Notes: generated from the sequence alone by a model not told the origin. DNA of 8,650 nt from Nitrospina sp. (GCA_004357435.1 SMVS01000127.1:1-8650); one strand, 5' to 3'; positions 1 through 5,625 are shown, counted from the stretch's first letter. Program-made: numbers and translations.

Positions 1-1
1 G

Positions 2-442
2 CAAATGATGGCAGATGGCGTCATCACCGAAGGCCAGGGGTCCATGCAGGGCATCAAGCAGTATTTCCGGGATCATCCCGAGGACGTTCAAAAATACCTG
101 TTTCAGAATCACCGCTATATATTTTTTGATTTGGCCGAGGGCGGCGCGCCCCGCGGTTCGGGAGGTTCGGAACTGGTGGGAGGACGCTCCATCGCCACCG
201 ACAAATCGATCTATCCGGCGGGCGGGCTGGCTTTTATCATGTCGGAAAAACCCGTATTGAATTCGGCCAACGAATTCATCGGCTGGGAAAAGTTTTCACG
301 CTTCGTGGTCGATCAAGATACGGGAGCCGCCATCCGCGGACCCCGCCGGGCCGATCTGTATTTCGGCGTCGGCGATACGGCCGGAGCCGGGGCCGGGCGT
401 CACTACCGCCACGGCAAAATGTTCTACCTGCTCCTCAAATAA
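2..442 (+). CDS. mltA: MltA-type membrane-bound lytic murein transglycosylase, C-terminal part (5' end outside window)
   Basis: Only the end of the gene is present; the frame is open to the window edge, so the ATG at position 5 is probably internal. MltA enzymes cleave the MurNAc-GlcNAc bond of peptidoglycan with formation of 1,6-anhydromuramic acid, normally as outer-membrane lipoproteins; the lipobox would lie upstream, out of sight. Numbering from the ATG at 5, the fragment shows the end of the MltA domain and the 3D domain, named for three conserved aspartates: D66 in ATDKSIYPAGG, then D105 in DQDTGAAIRG and D117 in ADLYFGVGD. One of the latter two corresponds to the catalytic Asp of the E. 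coli enzyme. The closing block GRHYRHGKMFYLL matches the usual family end, so the C-terminus looks complete. The gene converges on the phosphoribosyltransferase gene. Assignment to the MltA family is secure; exact orthology is less so. Confidence 0.9.
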   Translation, partial: QMMADGVITEGQGSMQGIKQYFRDHPEDVQKYLFQNHRYIFFDLAEGGAPRGSGGSELVGGRSIATDKSIYPAGGLAFIMSEKPVLNSANEFIGWEKFSRFVVDQDTGAAIRGPRRADLYFGVGDTAGAGAGRHYRHGKMFYLLLK

Positions 443-556
443 TTTCCCTCACCGCTACGCGCGGGGCGAATGAAAATCTCTCTCCTTGATATAGGGAAGG
501 GGTTAATTTATGACAGGATCAACAGGACAACGGCAAACCACTAAAAATCATCCTGC

Positions 557-577
557 CCCCTCTTCATAAAAGAGGGG
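557..577. terminator. Hairpin between convergent genes, possible terminator
   Basis: CCCCTCTT (557-564) pairs perfectly with AAGAGGGG (570-577) around a 5-nt loop. It lies in the 168-bp spacer between the converging mltA and phosphoribosyltransferase genes, where a bidirectional terminator is expected. No T-run follows directly on either strand; on the minus strand a TTTTT run comes about 11 nt later. Intrinsic termination is therefore plausible but not certain. The remainder of the spacer (443-556) holds no gene I can support. Confidence 0.45.
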
Positions 578-595
578 CTGGCATTCTCCCGGCGT

Positions 596-610
596 CCAGC
601 CGTAGGCTGG
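596..610 (-). terminator. Short hairpin directly after the phosphoribosyltransferase stop codon
   Basis: CCAGCC (596-601) and GGCTGG (605-610) form a perfect 6-bp stem with a 3-nt loop. It abuts the TGA stop codon at 611-613 on the minus strand, and the 557-577 hairpin follows further downstream. Two hairpins in series after a stop suggest transcript-end formation or 3'-end protection. There is no adjacent T-run, so the function is inferred from position. Confidence 0.35.
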
Positions 611-1156
611 TCACTCGGGTTCGGAGTAGAGGGTGACGAGGCGTTTGTCGATGAAGTCGAAGCGCTCGGTGCGCACCCATTGTTGTTCCTTGTCGGGGGC
701 GCCCGCCACGGCGGAGAAGTCGAGGTTTTTGAGATTCCTTTTGATCATGCTGGCGTAGGTGACGGTCTCGGGTTTCTCCGCGATGTCCAGAAAATCCACG
801 GTGGTCATGAACGAGGTGCCGGTGGTGACGATATCGTCCACGATCAGCCAATGCGTTTCGGGTGAAAAGCTTGGCATATTCAACTGTTCCAGCTCGATGC
901 GCTTGTGCGGCATGATGTAAAAGGGCAGGTCCATGAGCGTCGCCAGCCGATAACCGATGCGGATGCCTTCGGTTTCGATGCCGACCACCACGTTGAAGTT
1001 GCCGTGCTGTTCCTGCCAGGCTTTCAGCTTGCGGTGGAGGAGCAGGCAGTAGGCCTCGTTCATGGTGTCGGACAGCCCGGCGTAATCATAGTTGTAGCTC
1101 GAGCGCACGCCCGGCCCGAACACAAATTTTCCTTCCTGCTTGATCTGGGAAAACAC
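611..1156 (-). CDS. PyrE-like (orotate phosphoribosyltransferase family) type I phosphoribosyltransferase
   Basis: This 181-residue protein carries the type I phosphoribosyltransferase PRPP-binding signature LIVDDIVTTGTS (about residues 104-115): an acidic pair after a hydrophobic strand, then the TTGTS phosphate loop. Upstream, VGIETEGIRIGYRLATLMDLPF (about 58-79) followed by PHKR resembles the PyrE strand-helix-strand segment that binds orotate and carries the K/R of the flexible loop. Such enzymes join a nucleobase to PRPP, releasing pyrophosphate; in PyrE this makes OMP for pyrimidine synthesis. At 181 residues it is somewhat shorter than typical PyrE (about 210), so it may be a paralogue with another base specificity, and I give no symbol. 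The start is a GTG at 1154-1156, backed by a strong Shine-Dalgarno. It lies 48 bp downstream of pcm on the same strand, so co-transcription is likely. Confidence 0.8.
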   Translation of the reverse strand: MFSQIKQEGKFVFGPGVRSSYNYDYAGLSDTMNEAYCLLLHRKLKAWQEQHGNFNVVVGIETEGIRIGYRLATLMDLPFYIMPHKRIELEQLNMPSFSPETHWLIVDDIVTTGTSFMTTVDFLDIAEKPETVTYASMIKRNLKNLDFSAVAGAPDKEQQWVRTERFDFIDKRLVTLYSEPE

Positions 1157-1162
1157 GTCGCC

Positions 1163-1169
1163 TCTCCTT
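1163..1169 (-). promoter_or_regulatory. Strong Shine-Dalgarno (AAGGAGA) fixing a GTG start
   Basis: On the minus strand AAGGAGA ends 6 nt before the GTG at 1156-1154. This near-perfect ribosome-binding site decides the unusual start codon of the phosphoribosyltransferase gene. No in-frame ATG offers a better match. Confidence 0.8.
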
Positions 1170-1192
1170 AAAATTAATAAAACGAAAAACAG

Positions 1193-1202
1193 TTCAATTG
1201 AA
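1193..1202. repeat. 10-bp palindrome TTCAATTGAA, copy 1 (between pcm and the phosphoribosyltransferase gene)
   Basis: This perfect 10-bp palindrome lies 2 nt past the pcm stop codon and about 37 bp upstream of the phosphoribosyltransferase GTG. The same palindrome occurs at 1885-1894, at the other edge of pcm. Each copy sits just before a gene start, so a shared operator is possible; AT-rich 10-mers can also recur by chance. Confidence 0.4.
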
Positions 1203-1204
1203 AA

Positions 1205-1885
1205 TCACTCTTCTTCCGGCCAGCCGTACTTTCCGATCAGCGGCACAAAGTTGCATAGCGACAGACGGCGTTGCCGGACCTGACTGCCGTGACGGGTCAG
1301 GACCACCAATTCCTGATTTTCCGCGCCCCCCACCGGGGCGACAATGCGGCCGCCGTCCTTGACCTGTTCCACTAAAACCCGCGGCACATGGGGCGCGGCG
1401 GCGGTGACCACGAGGCAATCGTAAGGACCGCGGTCGCGCCAACCGTAGGTGCCGTCGAATATCTTGAAATTGATGTTGGTGTACCCCAACCCGTCCAGCA
1501 AAACTTTGGCATGCTGGCTCAGGCTTTTGACACGCTCGATGGTGAATACCTGCGCCGCCAGTTCGGCCAGCACCGCCGTCTGGTAGCCGGAACCGGTGCC
1601 GATTTCCAGCACCCGCTCCTCACCTTGTAACTGCAGGGCTTCCGACATGGCCGCCACGATGTACGGTTGCGATATGGTCTGGCCTTCGCCGATCGGCAAC
1701 GGGTGATCGCCGTAGGCCTTGTGCCCCAACGAGTCCTTGACAAATAAATGGCGCGGCAGGCGGCGCATCACCTCAATCACCCGCATATCCTTGATGCCGC
1801 GGTCGATGACATGTTCTTCAATCATCTTCTGGCGCTTGCCAGCGTGTTGTTTGAGCGAATAGGATGTTAGATTCATGGCGCCCAT
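1205..1885 (-). CDS. pcm: Protein-L-isoaspartate O-methyltransferase
   Basis: The enzyme transfers a methyl group from S-adenosylmethionine to the carboxyl of L-isoaspartyl residues in aged proteins, starting their repair to L-aspartate; it acts in the cytoplasm. The 226-residue length fits the family (about 205-220). In order: the N-terminal helix and RRLPRHLFV (about 41-49); YGDHPLPIGEGQTISQPYIVA (58-78), the family's substrate-side segment; SAM motif I VLEIGTGSGYQTAVLAEL (92-109); E117 for the ribose hydroxyls; FDGTYGW (143-149) and DCLVVTAAAPHVP (156-168), motif II/III region. The family's usual GDG is FDG here. Start is ambiguous: the ATG at 1885 or a second in-frame ATG three codons later (1876); neither has a clear Shine-Dalgarno. 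The gene is followed at 48 bp by the phosphoribosyltransferase gene. Confidence 0.95.
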   Translation of the reverse strand: MGAMNLTSYSLKQHAGKRQKMIEEHVIDRGIKDMRVIEVMRRLPRHLFVKDSLGHKAYGDHPLPIGEGQTISQPYIVAAMSEALQLQGEERVLEIGTGSGYQTAVLAELAAQVFTIERVKSLSQHAKVLLDGLGYTNINFKIFDGTYGWRDRGPYDCLVVTAAAPHVPRVLVEQVKDGGRIVAPVGGAENQELVVLTRHGSQVRQRRLSLCNFVPLIGKYGWPEEE

Positions 1886-1894
1886 TCAATTGAA
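1885..1894. repeat. 10-bp palindrome TTCAATTGAA, copy 2 (at the pcm start codon)
   Basis: Identical to the palindrome at 1193-1202. It overlaps the first base of the upstream pcm ATG (1883-1885), which places it in the leader if translation starts at the second ATG (1876). An operator or a shared boundary element is possible. This is an observation from sequence only. Confidence 0.4.
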
Positions 1895-1973
1895 AGAGCG
1901 CAAAAAGCTGGCTCCCGAAACAAGTTATTCTCCAATAGCGTTGGTGAGATCAAGCCAATGTGAACCGGGTTAC

Positions 1974-2357
1974 CTAATGTATCGGGCTGGACCCGCTCAC
2001 TCTGGAATTGCCATGAACAGGATAAAAAGGGGGTGTGACCCCGGCCTCGGGAGATTGCAAAATTTCCATTTTTCGGGAATCCTGATAAAAAATCAGATCC
2101 CACTGGTCTTGATTCCCATCGTATTTCAACAGGTAGATATTGTCATCGTCGGCTTTGACTTTAAAATAATCCGCAGTTTCGCCGTACCAGCTATCGATGA
2201 GTTCCCGCACTTTAAAAGAACGCTTGGTGTCGCGTTCAATCAAGTGGAACGCCACCGGCCTTTCATTGATTTTATATCCTGAAAAGCACTCGACCCTGAC
2301 CATGCGGTTATGGTATTCCTGTAAAAACCGAATGTAAACCTTTTTTCTCAGGATCAT
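1974..2357 (-). CDS. Small conserved hypothetical protein, possibly with an extended C-terminus
   Basis: The ORF encodes 127 residues. Its core, about residues 19-90 (RVECFSGYKINERPVAF, then SWYGETADYFKVKADDDNIYLL), resembles a small cytoplasmic protein family I have seen in many Gram-negative genomes, with a 'VxCxSGY...ERP' opening and a 'YFKVxxDDGNxYxL' strand pair. I know of no function. No signal peptide or membrane segment is visible. The start is uncertain: ATG 2357 has no Shine-Dalgarno, while the ATG of codon 19 (2303) begins right at the conserved core and has AGGA at long spacing. The last 25-30 residues look unlike the core and are encoded across a hairpin plus T-run (2024-2042), so the natural stop may once have lain earlier. 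It is upstream of pcm on the same strand (88-bp gap) and diverges from the M28 peptidase gene (52-bp gap). Confidence 0.65.
   Translation of the reverse strand: MILRKKVYIRFLQEYHNRMVRVECFSGYKINERPVAFHLIERDTKRSFKVRELIDSWYGETADYFKVKADDDNIYLLKYDGNQDQWDLIFYQDSRKMEILQSPEAGVTPPFYPVHGNSRVSGSSPIH
2024..2042 (-). terminator. Terminator-like or REP-like hairpin inside the end of the small hypothetical ORF
   Basis: Read on the minus strand, GGGGT-CAC-ACCCC forms a compact GC-rich stem (2042-2030), followed by C and TTTTT (2029-2024). This is the shape of a short intrinsic terminator. It lies about 50 bp before the annotated stop of the 127-residue ORF, in the part whose protein sequence looks non-conserved. 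GGGGT..ACCCC palindromes also occur as dispersed REP-type elements, which is the main alternative. Confidence 0.45.
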
Positions 2358-2409
2358 TAATCAAGCCCGTAAATTCATCAATTAACTTTGATCCAGGTGC
2401 CCCGGCCTC

Positions 2410-3270
2410 ATGAAAAATATCGAAATCAGCCGCCTCCAGCAACACCTCGAACAGTTGGTCGGAGAAAGAAATCCGCGCACTTCCCCGCAATCCCTGCGGG
2501 CGGCGGGAGACCTGATCGCCGGCAATTTTGAATCGACCGGTCTGGCGGTGCGCCGGGAGGAGGTGCCTTTCGACGGCGCCTCATTTCAGAATATTTACGG
2601 GACGCAGGCGGGCACGGAACCGGAACGGGGTGCGTTCATCATCGGCGCCCATTACGATACCGTGGAAGATTCTCCGGGAGCCGACGACAACGCCAGCGCA
2701 GTGGCCGCGCTGTTAGAAATTGCCCGGTGCCTGCAGGGCATTCCGCTCCGAGTGCCGCTGATTTTTACAGGCTTCACGCTCGAGGAATATGGCTTCGTCG
2801 GCAGTCGGCTGATGGCCGAACGCCTGCGGAAAGATGATGCCAACATCCTGGGTATGATTTCACTGGAGATGCTCGGCTACCGAACGCGCCAACCCGCATC
2901 GCAGACTTACCCACCCTACATCGATCCCCGGAACTACCCGGACACCGGGGACTTCATCGCGGTGGTGGGCAACGAGCCGTCATCCCGTTTGACCCAAGCG
3001 CTGGCGGACACCCTCAAACAAAAAACCCCCGCGCTCGGCGTCGAACATTTGTTATTGCCGGGGCGTGGGGATGCGTTTCATGAAATGCGACTGAGCGACC
3101 ATTGCCCCTTCTGGGAAAACGATTTCAAGGCAGTGATGGTGACCGACACGGCGTTTTTCAGAAATCCACACTACCATCAACCTTCCGACACGGTGGCCAC
3201 GCTGGACCTGGAATTCATGCGCGACATCGCCGCTGGCCTCGTCTCTTACCTCATCGATCCGGCAGTTTAA
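2410..3270 (+). CDS. M28-family zinc metallopeptidase (aminopeptidase-like)
   Basis: A 286-residue co-catalytic di-zinc peptidase of family M28, expected to remove N-terminal residues from peptides. Metal and catalytic positions are all visible: H81 in GAHYDTV, bridging D92 in PGADDNASA, the general base E125 and ligand E126 in TLEEYGFVGS, E153 in SLEMLGY at the position often filled by Asp, and H256 in NPHYHQPSDT. No signal peptide or PA-domain insert is seen, so it is probably cytoplasmic, unlike many secreted M28 enzymes. The ATG at 2410 has only a weak AGGTG about 10 nt upstream. The gene diverges from the small hypothetical. Its TAA overlaps the stop of the minus-strand lysine-rich gene by 3 bp. 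The exact substrate (aminopeptidase, carboxypeptidase or cyclase-like) cannot be told from sequence. Confidence 0.9.
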   Translation: MKNIEISRLQQHLEQLVGERNPRTSPQSLRAAGDLIAGNFESTGLAVRREEVPFDGASFQNIYGTQAGTEPERGAFIIGAHYDTVEDSPGADDNASAVAALLEIARCLQGIPLRVPLIFTGFTLEEYGFVGSRLMAERLRKDDANILGMISLEMLGYRTRQPASQTYPPYIDPRNYPDTGDFIAVVGNEPSSRLTQALADTLKQKTPALGVEHLLLPGRGDAFHEMRLSDHCPFWENDFKAVMVTDTAFFRNPHYHQPSDTVATLDLEFMRDIAAGLVSYLIDPAV

Positions 3271-3647
3271 TGGCTGGACGTTTGGAATTTTCGGCTGAGG
3301 GTCTTTTTGTCTTTATCGATGGATTTTTGAATATTGTCCGATGCCATCCGGCCTCGTTTTTTTATGAAGGACAGAACTTTTCGGCCACTGGACTGGCCTT
3401 GCGAGGAGGTTTTCTTAACGTTCTTTTTCGTAGATTTTTCTATTTTGCCAACGGTCTTGCTGGCATCTTTTTTTTCTTTACCGCTATCATCTCCCAGCCA
3501 TGAATTTATATTTTTTTTAATCTTCTGAAAAAAACCGACCTCACCCTCAGCGGCAGTCGCCTCACCGGCAACCAGGGGACCCGTGAGGCAGACCACACCC
3601 AACAGGACGGCCATTATCAACCTTCGCCATTCAGACAGAACTCGCAT
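3267..3647 (-). CDS. Small lysine-rich exported protein, function unknown
   Basis: I do not recognise this protein. It has a textbook signal peptide: a basic start (MRVLSEWRR), a hydrophobic core (LIMAVLLGVVCLTGPLVAG) and an Ala-rich exit (ATAA|EGE). The mature part is about 90 residues, highly charged and dominated by Lys, Ser and Asp, with short hydrophobic-basic patches (GFFQKIKKNINSWLG; KVLSFIKKRG) that could form amphipathic helices. I chose the ATG at 3647 because GGAG (3658-3655) is 7 nt upstream of it; the ATG two codons earlier (3653) is only 1 nt from that GGAG. The next gene upstream on the same strand also encodes a lysine-rich exported protein, so the two may be related in role. 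A 13-bp inverted repeat lies in its leader region. Its stop overlaps the M28 peptidase stop, tail to tail. Confidence 0.65.
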   Translation of the reverse strand: MRVLSEWRRLIMAVLLGVVCLTGPLVAGEATAAEGEVGFFQKIKKNINSWLGDDSGKEKKDASKTVGKIEKSTKKNVKKTSSQGQSSGRKVLSFIKKRGRMASDNIQKSIDKDKKTLSRKFQTSSH

Positions 3648-3680
3648 CCGCATTCTCCAGATCGCATAATTTCAACCCGA

Positions 3681-3722
3681 AATAGTTTCAGAAACTTTAG
3701 AGACATGAGTTCTGAAACTATT
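3681..3722. repeat. 13-bp perfect inverted repeat with a nested dyad, candidate operator
   Basis: AATAGTTTCAGAA (3681-3693) and TTCTGAAACTATT (3710-3722) are perfect inverse complements around a 16-nt spacer. The left arm also begins a second palindrome, AGTTTC-A-GAAACT (3684-3696), giving repeated GAAAC half-sites. The stem is AT-rich and no T-run follows, so a terminator is unlikely. It lies 34-75 bp upstream of the small lysine-rich gene start, where a promoter-proximal operator would be expected, and 32 bp past the stop of the larger lysine-rich gene. Confidence 0.6.
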
Positions 3723-3753
3723 CACGGCATCCCGGTATCATGTGCCTGATATT

Positions 3754-4575
3754 TTATTGGGAACCCTGACCCGTCTCCGCCTTATCACTCCCGCCAGCCA
3801 GTTTTTTGAACGAGTCTATTAATCTGTTGGATTTTTTTTCACCCATCTGTTTTTCACCTTCCTTGGCATGCATTTCGTTATCAAGCTGCTGAGGCTTGGC
3901 TTTCTTCTTTTCAATTTTCGCAACCACCTTGTCTTCAGATTTTTTTGCACCTGTTGATTCCGGCGTCAAAACTTTTATGGTGTCCCTCACGGTGTCGGTC
4001 ACGGTCTCCGCAATTTTGCTCAACACCCCCTTGGATTTTTCTTTTTTCTCGACTTTCACCGGCGTCTTGGCCGGCGATTTGGTTTTCTTTACAACCTTTG
4101 AGGTTTTTACCGGTTTCTTGGGTTCTTTTTTAACGGTTTTATCAGCCGCTTTTTTGGCCGGCTGTTTGGCATCTTTCGATTCCGGCGTCAAAACTTTTAT
4201 GGTGTCCCTCACGGTGTCGGTCACGGTCTCCGCAATTTTGCTCAACACCCCCTTGGATTTTTCTTTTTTCTCGACTTTCACCGGCGTCTTGGCCGGCGGT
4301 TTAGCAGACGCTTTGGCGGACGTTTGCGGGGCCGGCTGAGCCGGCTTTTTCTCTTCACCCAGCTTGGCTTTCAGTTCATTGTTAGCACTCTTTTGAGAGG
4401 CTTGACCCTCAACCTTTTTCCCCGCCAGTTTGCTGAATGCGTCTTTAAGGATATTCTTTTGGGCAGGCTTGGACTCTTCCGATTTTTCGGTTTCGGACCA
4501 AGCGACACCACCCATCAGGCCCACTATGAGCCCAAAAGCAACCAGCACTTTTCCGAAATAATGCAAAACGACCAT
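3754..4575 (-). CDS. Lysine-rich exported protein with a duplicated 40-residue segment, function unknown
   Basis: I do not recognise a family. From the chosen ATG (4575) the protein has 273 residues. Residues 1-28 form a signal peptide (core VLVAFGLIVGLMGGVAW, then SETE). The rest is Lys/Ala/Pro-rich, histone-H1-like in composition, without enzyme motifs. A 40-residue segment beginning PAKTPVKVEKK and ending KVLTPES occurs twice, at about 94-133 and 168-207; its SKGVLSKIAETVTDTVRDTIKV part would form an amphipathic helix. A third motif pair flanks it: LKDAFSKLAGKK (about 43-54) and LIDSFKKLAGGS (about 252-263). The frame is open to 4632, but the internal ATG has GGAG 7 nt upstream and starts directly at the signal peptide, so I prefer it. 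Likely periplasmic or surface-bound; binding of peptidoglycan, DNA or membranes are guesses. The low-complexity composition means homology searches need composition filtering. Confidence 0.7.
   Translation of the reverse strand: MVVLHYFGKVLVAFGLIVGLMGGVAWSETEKSEESKPAQKNILKDAFSKLAGKKVEGQASQKSANNELKAKLGEEKKPAQPAPQTSAKASAKPPAKTPVKVEKKEKSKGVLSKIAETVTDTVRDTIKVLTPESKDAKQPAKKAADKTVKKEPKKPVKTSKVVKKTKSPAKTPVKVEKKEKSKGVLSKIAETVTDTVRDTIKVLTPESTGAKKSEDKVVAKIEKKKAKPQQLDNEMHAKEGEKQMGEKKSNRLIDSFKKLAGGSDKAETGQGSQ
3956..4076 (-). repeat. 121-bp perfect direct repeat, copy 2 in reading order
   Basis: This block is identical base for base to 4178-4298. The two starts are 222 bp apart, a multiple of three, so the reading frame is kept; 101 bp of unique lysine-rich coding sequence separate them. 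Identity at synonymous positions shows a recent duplication or ongoing gene conversion. Confidence 0.95.
4178..4298 (-). repeat. 121-bp perfect direct repeat, copy 1 in reading order
   Basis: Identical to 3956-4076. Both copies lie wholly inside the lysine-rich exported-protein gene and encode the PAKTPVKVEKK...KVLTPES segment. Identity ends abruptly on both sides (differences at 4177 versus 3955, and at 4299 versus 4077). Confidence 0.95.
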
Positions 4576-4582
4576 CTCATTT

Positions 4583-4586
4583 CTCC
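4583..4586 (-). promoter_or_regulatory. Shine-Dalgarno GGAG deciding the start at 4575
   Basis: On the minus strand GGAG is followed by 7 nt and the ATG at 4575-4573. This favours the signal-peptide-proximal start over the upstream in-frame ATG at 4632, which would add 19 polar residues before the signal peptide. Confidence 0.7.
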
Positions 4587-4611
4587 ATTCAATCCAGTTT
4601 TCACTCTCTTT

Positions 4612-4617
4612 AGTATA
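4612..4617 (-). promoter_or_regulatory. Candidate -10 box (TATACT) for the lysine-rich exported-protein gene
   Basis: TATACT on the minus strand lies 36 bp from the ATG at 4575, giving a leader of about 30 nt, within the 183-bp AT-rich divergent spacer 4576-4758. I find no convincing TTGACA-like -35 at the normal distance, so this is tentative. The spacer must also hold the promoter of the plus-strand gene at 4759; I cannot place it. Confidence 0.25.
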
Positions 4618-4758
4618 TTCGATTCGACACAATTAAACAGCCACAAATTACCCTCATAATCTTGTTGAAAAGAGCTTGTTTGGAAAACATCTTGAAATAA
4701 AAACTCTTTTTGTTCAGAATGCGGGTTTCTTTCATTAATTAAACGAGCGTGGGAAATA

Positions 4759-5625
4759 ATGCTGGCTTTTGCTAAAGACATCACCGAAAAGGACCCCAGA
4801 CACCCCGATGAGGACAACCAATCCAAGCTCAAGGACTACATGGATTATCAGCGCCGGCTGGACCACGAAAAATTGATCTACCACTCGCTCGACCATGGCA
4901 AAACCTACCTGCAAAAAACCATCAACGATGAGCGGGGGGACGCGGGCAAAATTAAAAAATACCTCAGGCAGGCTTTTCCCGTGTCCTGTACTTTTGCCGA
5001 TTCCGGTACTTTGATGTTGATGTTGCGGAAACTGATCAACGCCCACAATGAGAGCAACAGCTGGTATCGCCTGAATGCTTTTTACTTCAGCGTGGTTTTG
5101 GATTGCATGGAACGGTTCACCCGGGTTTACAACCGGCTGGTCCGCGAGGCACCCGAAAAGGCGCTGGAATATAAAATCTCCGAGGGGGTGGAGGTCGATT
5201 TCGACGACTGGGTGCGGTTGTATTTCCATGACCTGGACTTCATGGTCGGCAAACCCCTGCAACAGCCGCACTTCACTTTTCGCAAGCGCAACCAGGCCGT
5301 TGAGGAGTTCGTCAAGAAAGAACAAGCTACGGGAGTTTCCCGTGGCCAGGCCATGGAAAGCGCCCGCGAGAAATTCAACATCGAACCGGATGCCATCAAA
5401 GCCGTACTCGGCAAGCCGATCGATGAGAAGGACCTGGAACTGCTTTTCACTTCCGCAGAGAACCCGATCTATGAGTATCTCTACGACATCAATTCCGATG
5501 AGGGGTTCTTGGATGGCGAATCCTTGCTGGACCACGCCTATTTTCTGGGCCACCAGTTGAAGGGATTGAGCTTTGAAGAAGCGGAAACAATTGTGAGTGA
5601 TATCGAGAAACTTTCAAAGAATTAA
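4759..5625 (+). CDS. Hypothetical protein of 288 residues, soluble, function unknown
   Basis: I do not recognise a family. The protein is acidic-basic mixed, with no signal peptide and no clear membrane segment, so probably cytoplasmic. Composition and spacing of hydrophobic residues suggest mostly helices. Notable stretches are a His-containing segment LDHEKLIYHSLDHGKTY (about 35-51), an aromatic-rich region around SWYRLNAFYFSVVLDCMERF (101-120), VEVDFDDWVRLYFHDLDFM (144-162), and a C-terminal SLLDHAYFLGHQL (255-267). The histidine/aspartate pairs could bind metal, but no known metal-site signature is complete. ATG 4759 has a weak GGGA upstream. Codon use matches its neighbours and the frame is long and uninterrupted, so it is a real gene. 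It precedes hflK by 83 bp on the same strand and may share its transcript, which hints at an envelope or proteolysis link; that is inference. Confidence 0.75.
   Translation: MLAFAKDITEKDPRHPDEDNQSKLKDYMDYQRRLDHEKLIYHSLDHGKTYLQKTINDERGDAGKIKKYLRQAFPVSCTFADSGTLMLMLRKLINAHNESNSWYRLNAFYFSVVLDCMERFTRVYNRLVREAPEKALEYKISEGVEVDFDDWVRLYFHDLDFMVGKPLQQPHFTFRKRNQAVEEFVKKEQATGVSRGQAMESAREKFNIEPDAIKAVLGKPIDEKDLELLFTSAENPIYEYLYDINSDEGFLDGESLLDHAYFLGHQLKGLSFEEAETIVSDIEKLSKN

Noticed and set aside
513..530. Two imperfect 9-bp units, ACAGGATCA and ACAGGACAA
   Set aside because: Resembles degenerate ACAGGAT repeats seen in some environmental genomes, but two imperfect units are not enough to call a repeat.
510..569. 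A 19-codon plus-strand ORF (MTGSTGQ...) with AGGGG upstream in the mltA downstream spacer
   Set aside because: Too short to judge, ends inside the hairpin, and has no recognisable sequence. The region looks like non-coding spacer.
1873..2103. 76-codon minus-strand ORF spanning the pcm upstream region
   Set aside because: Overlaps both the small hypothetical and the pcm start in another frame, without a ribosome-binding site. It looks non-coding.
3736..3751. TATCA-TGTGCC-TGATA hairpin after the larger lysine-rich gene
   Set aside because: Five AT-rich pairs and no T-run; too weak to call a terminator.
3896..4339. 147-codon plus-strand ORF opposite the lysine-rich gene
   Set aside because: Antisense shadow: a Phe/Ser/Thr-rich translation produced by complementing Lys/Glu/Ala-rich codons. 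It repeats only because the real gene repeats.
4664..4720. AAAAGAG...CTCTTTT inverted repeat in the divergent spacer
   Set aside because: Only 7 AT-rich pairs with a loop of over 30 nt; expected by chance in AT-rich spacer DNA.
4735..5553. 272-codon minus-strand ORF opposite the hypothetical at 4759
   Set aside because: The plus-strand frame has the better start and normal amino-acid use and fits the operon direction. The antisense frame has shadow composition.
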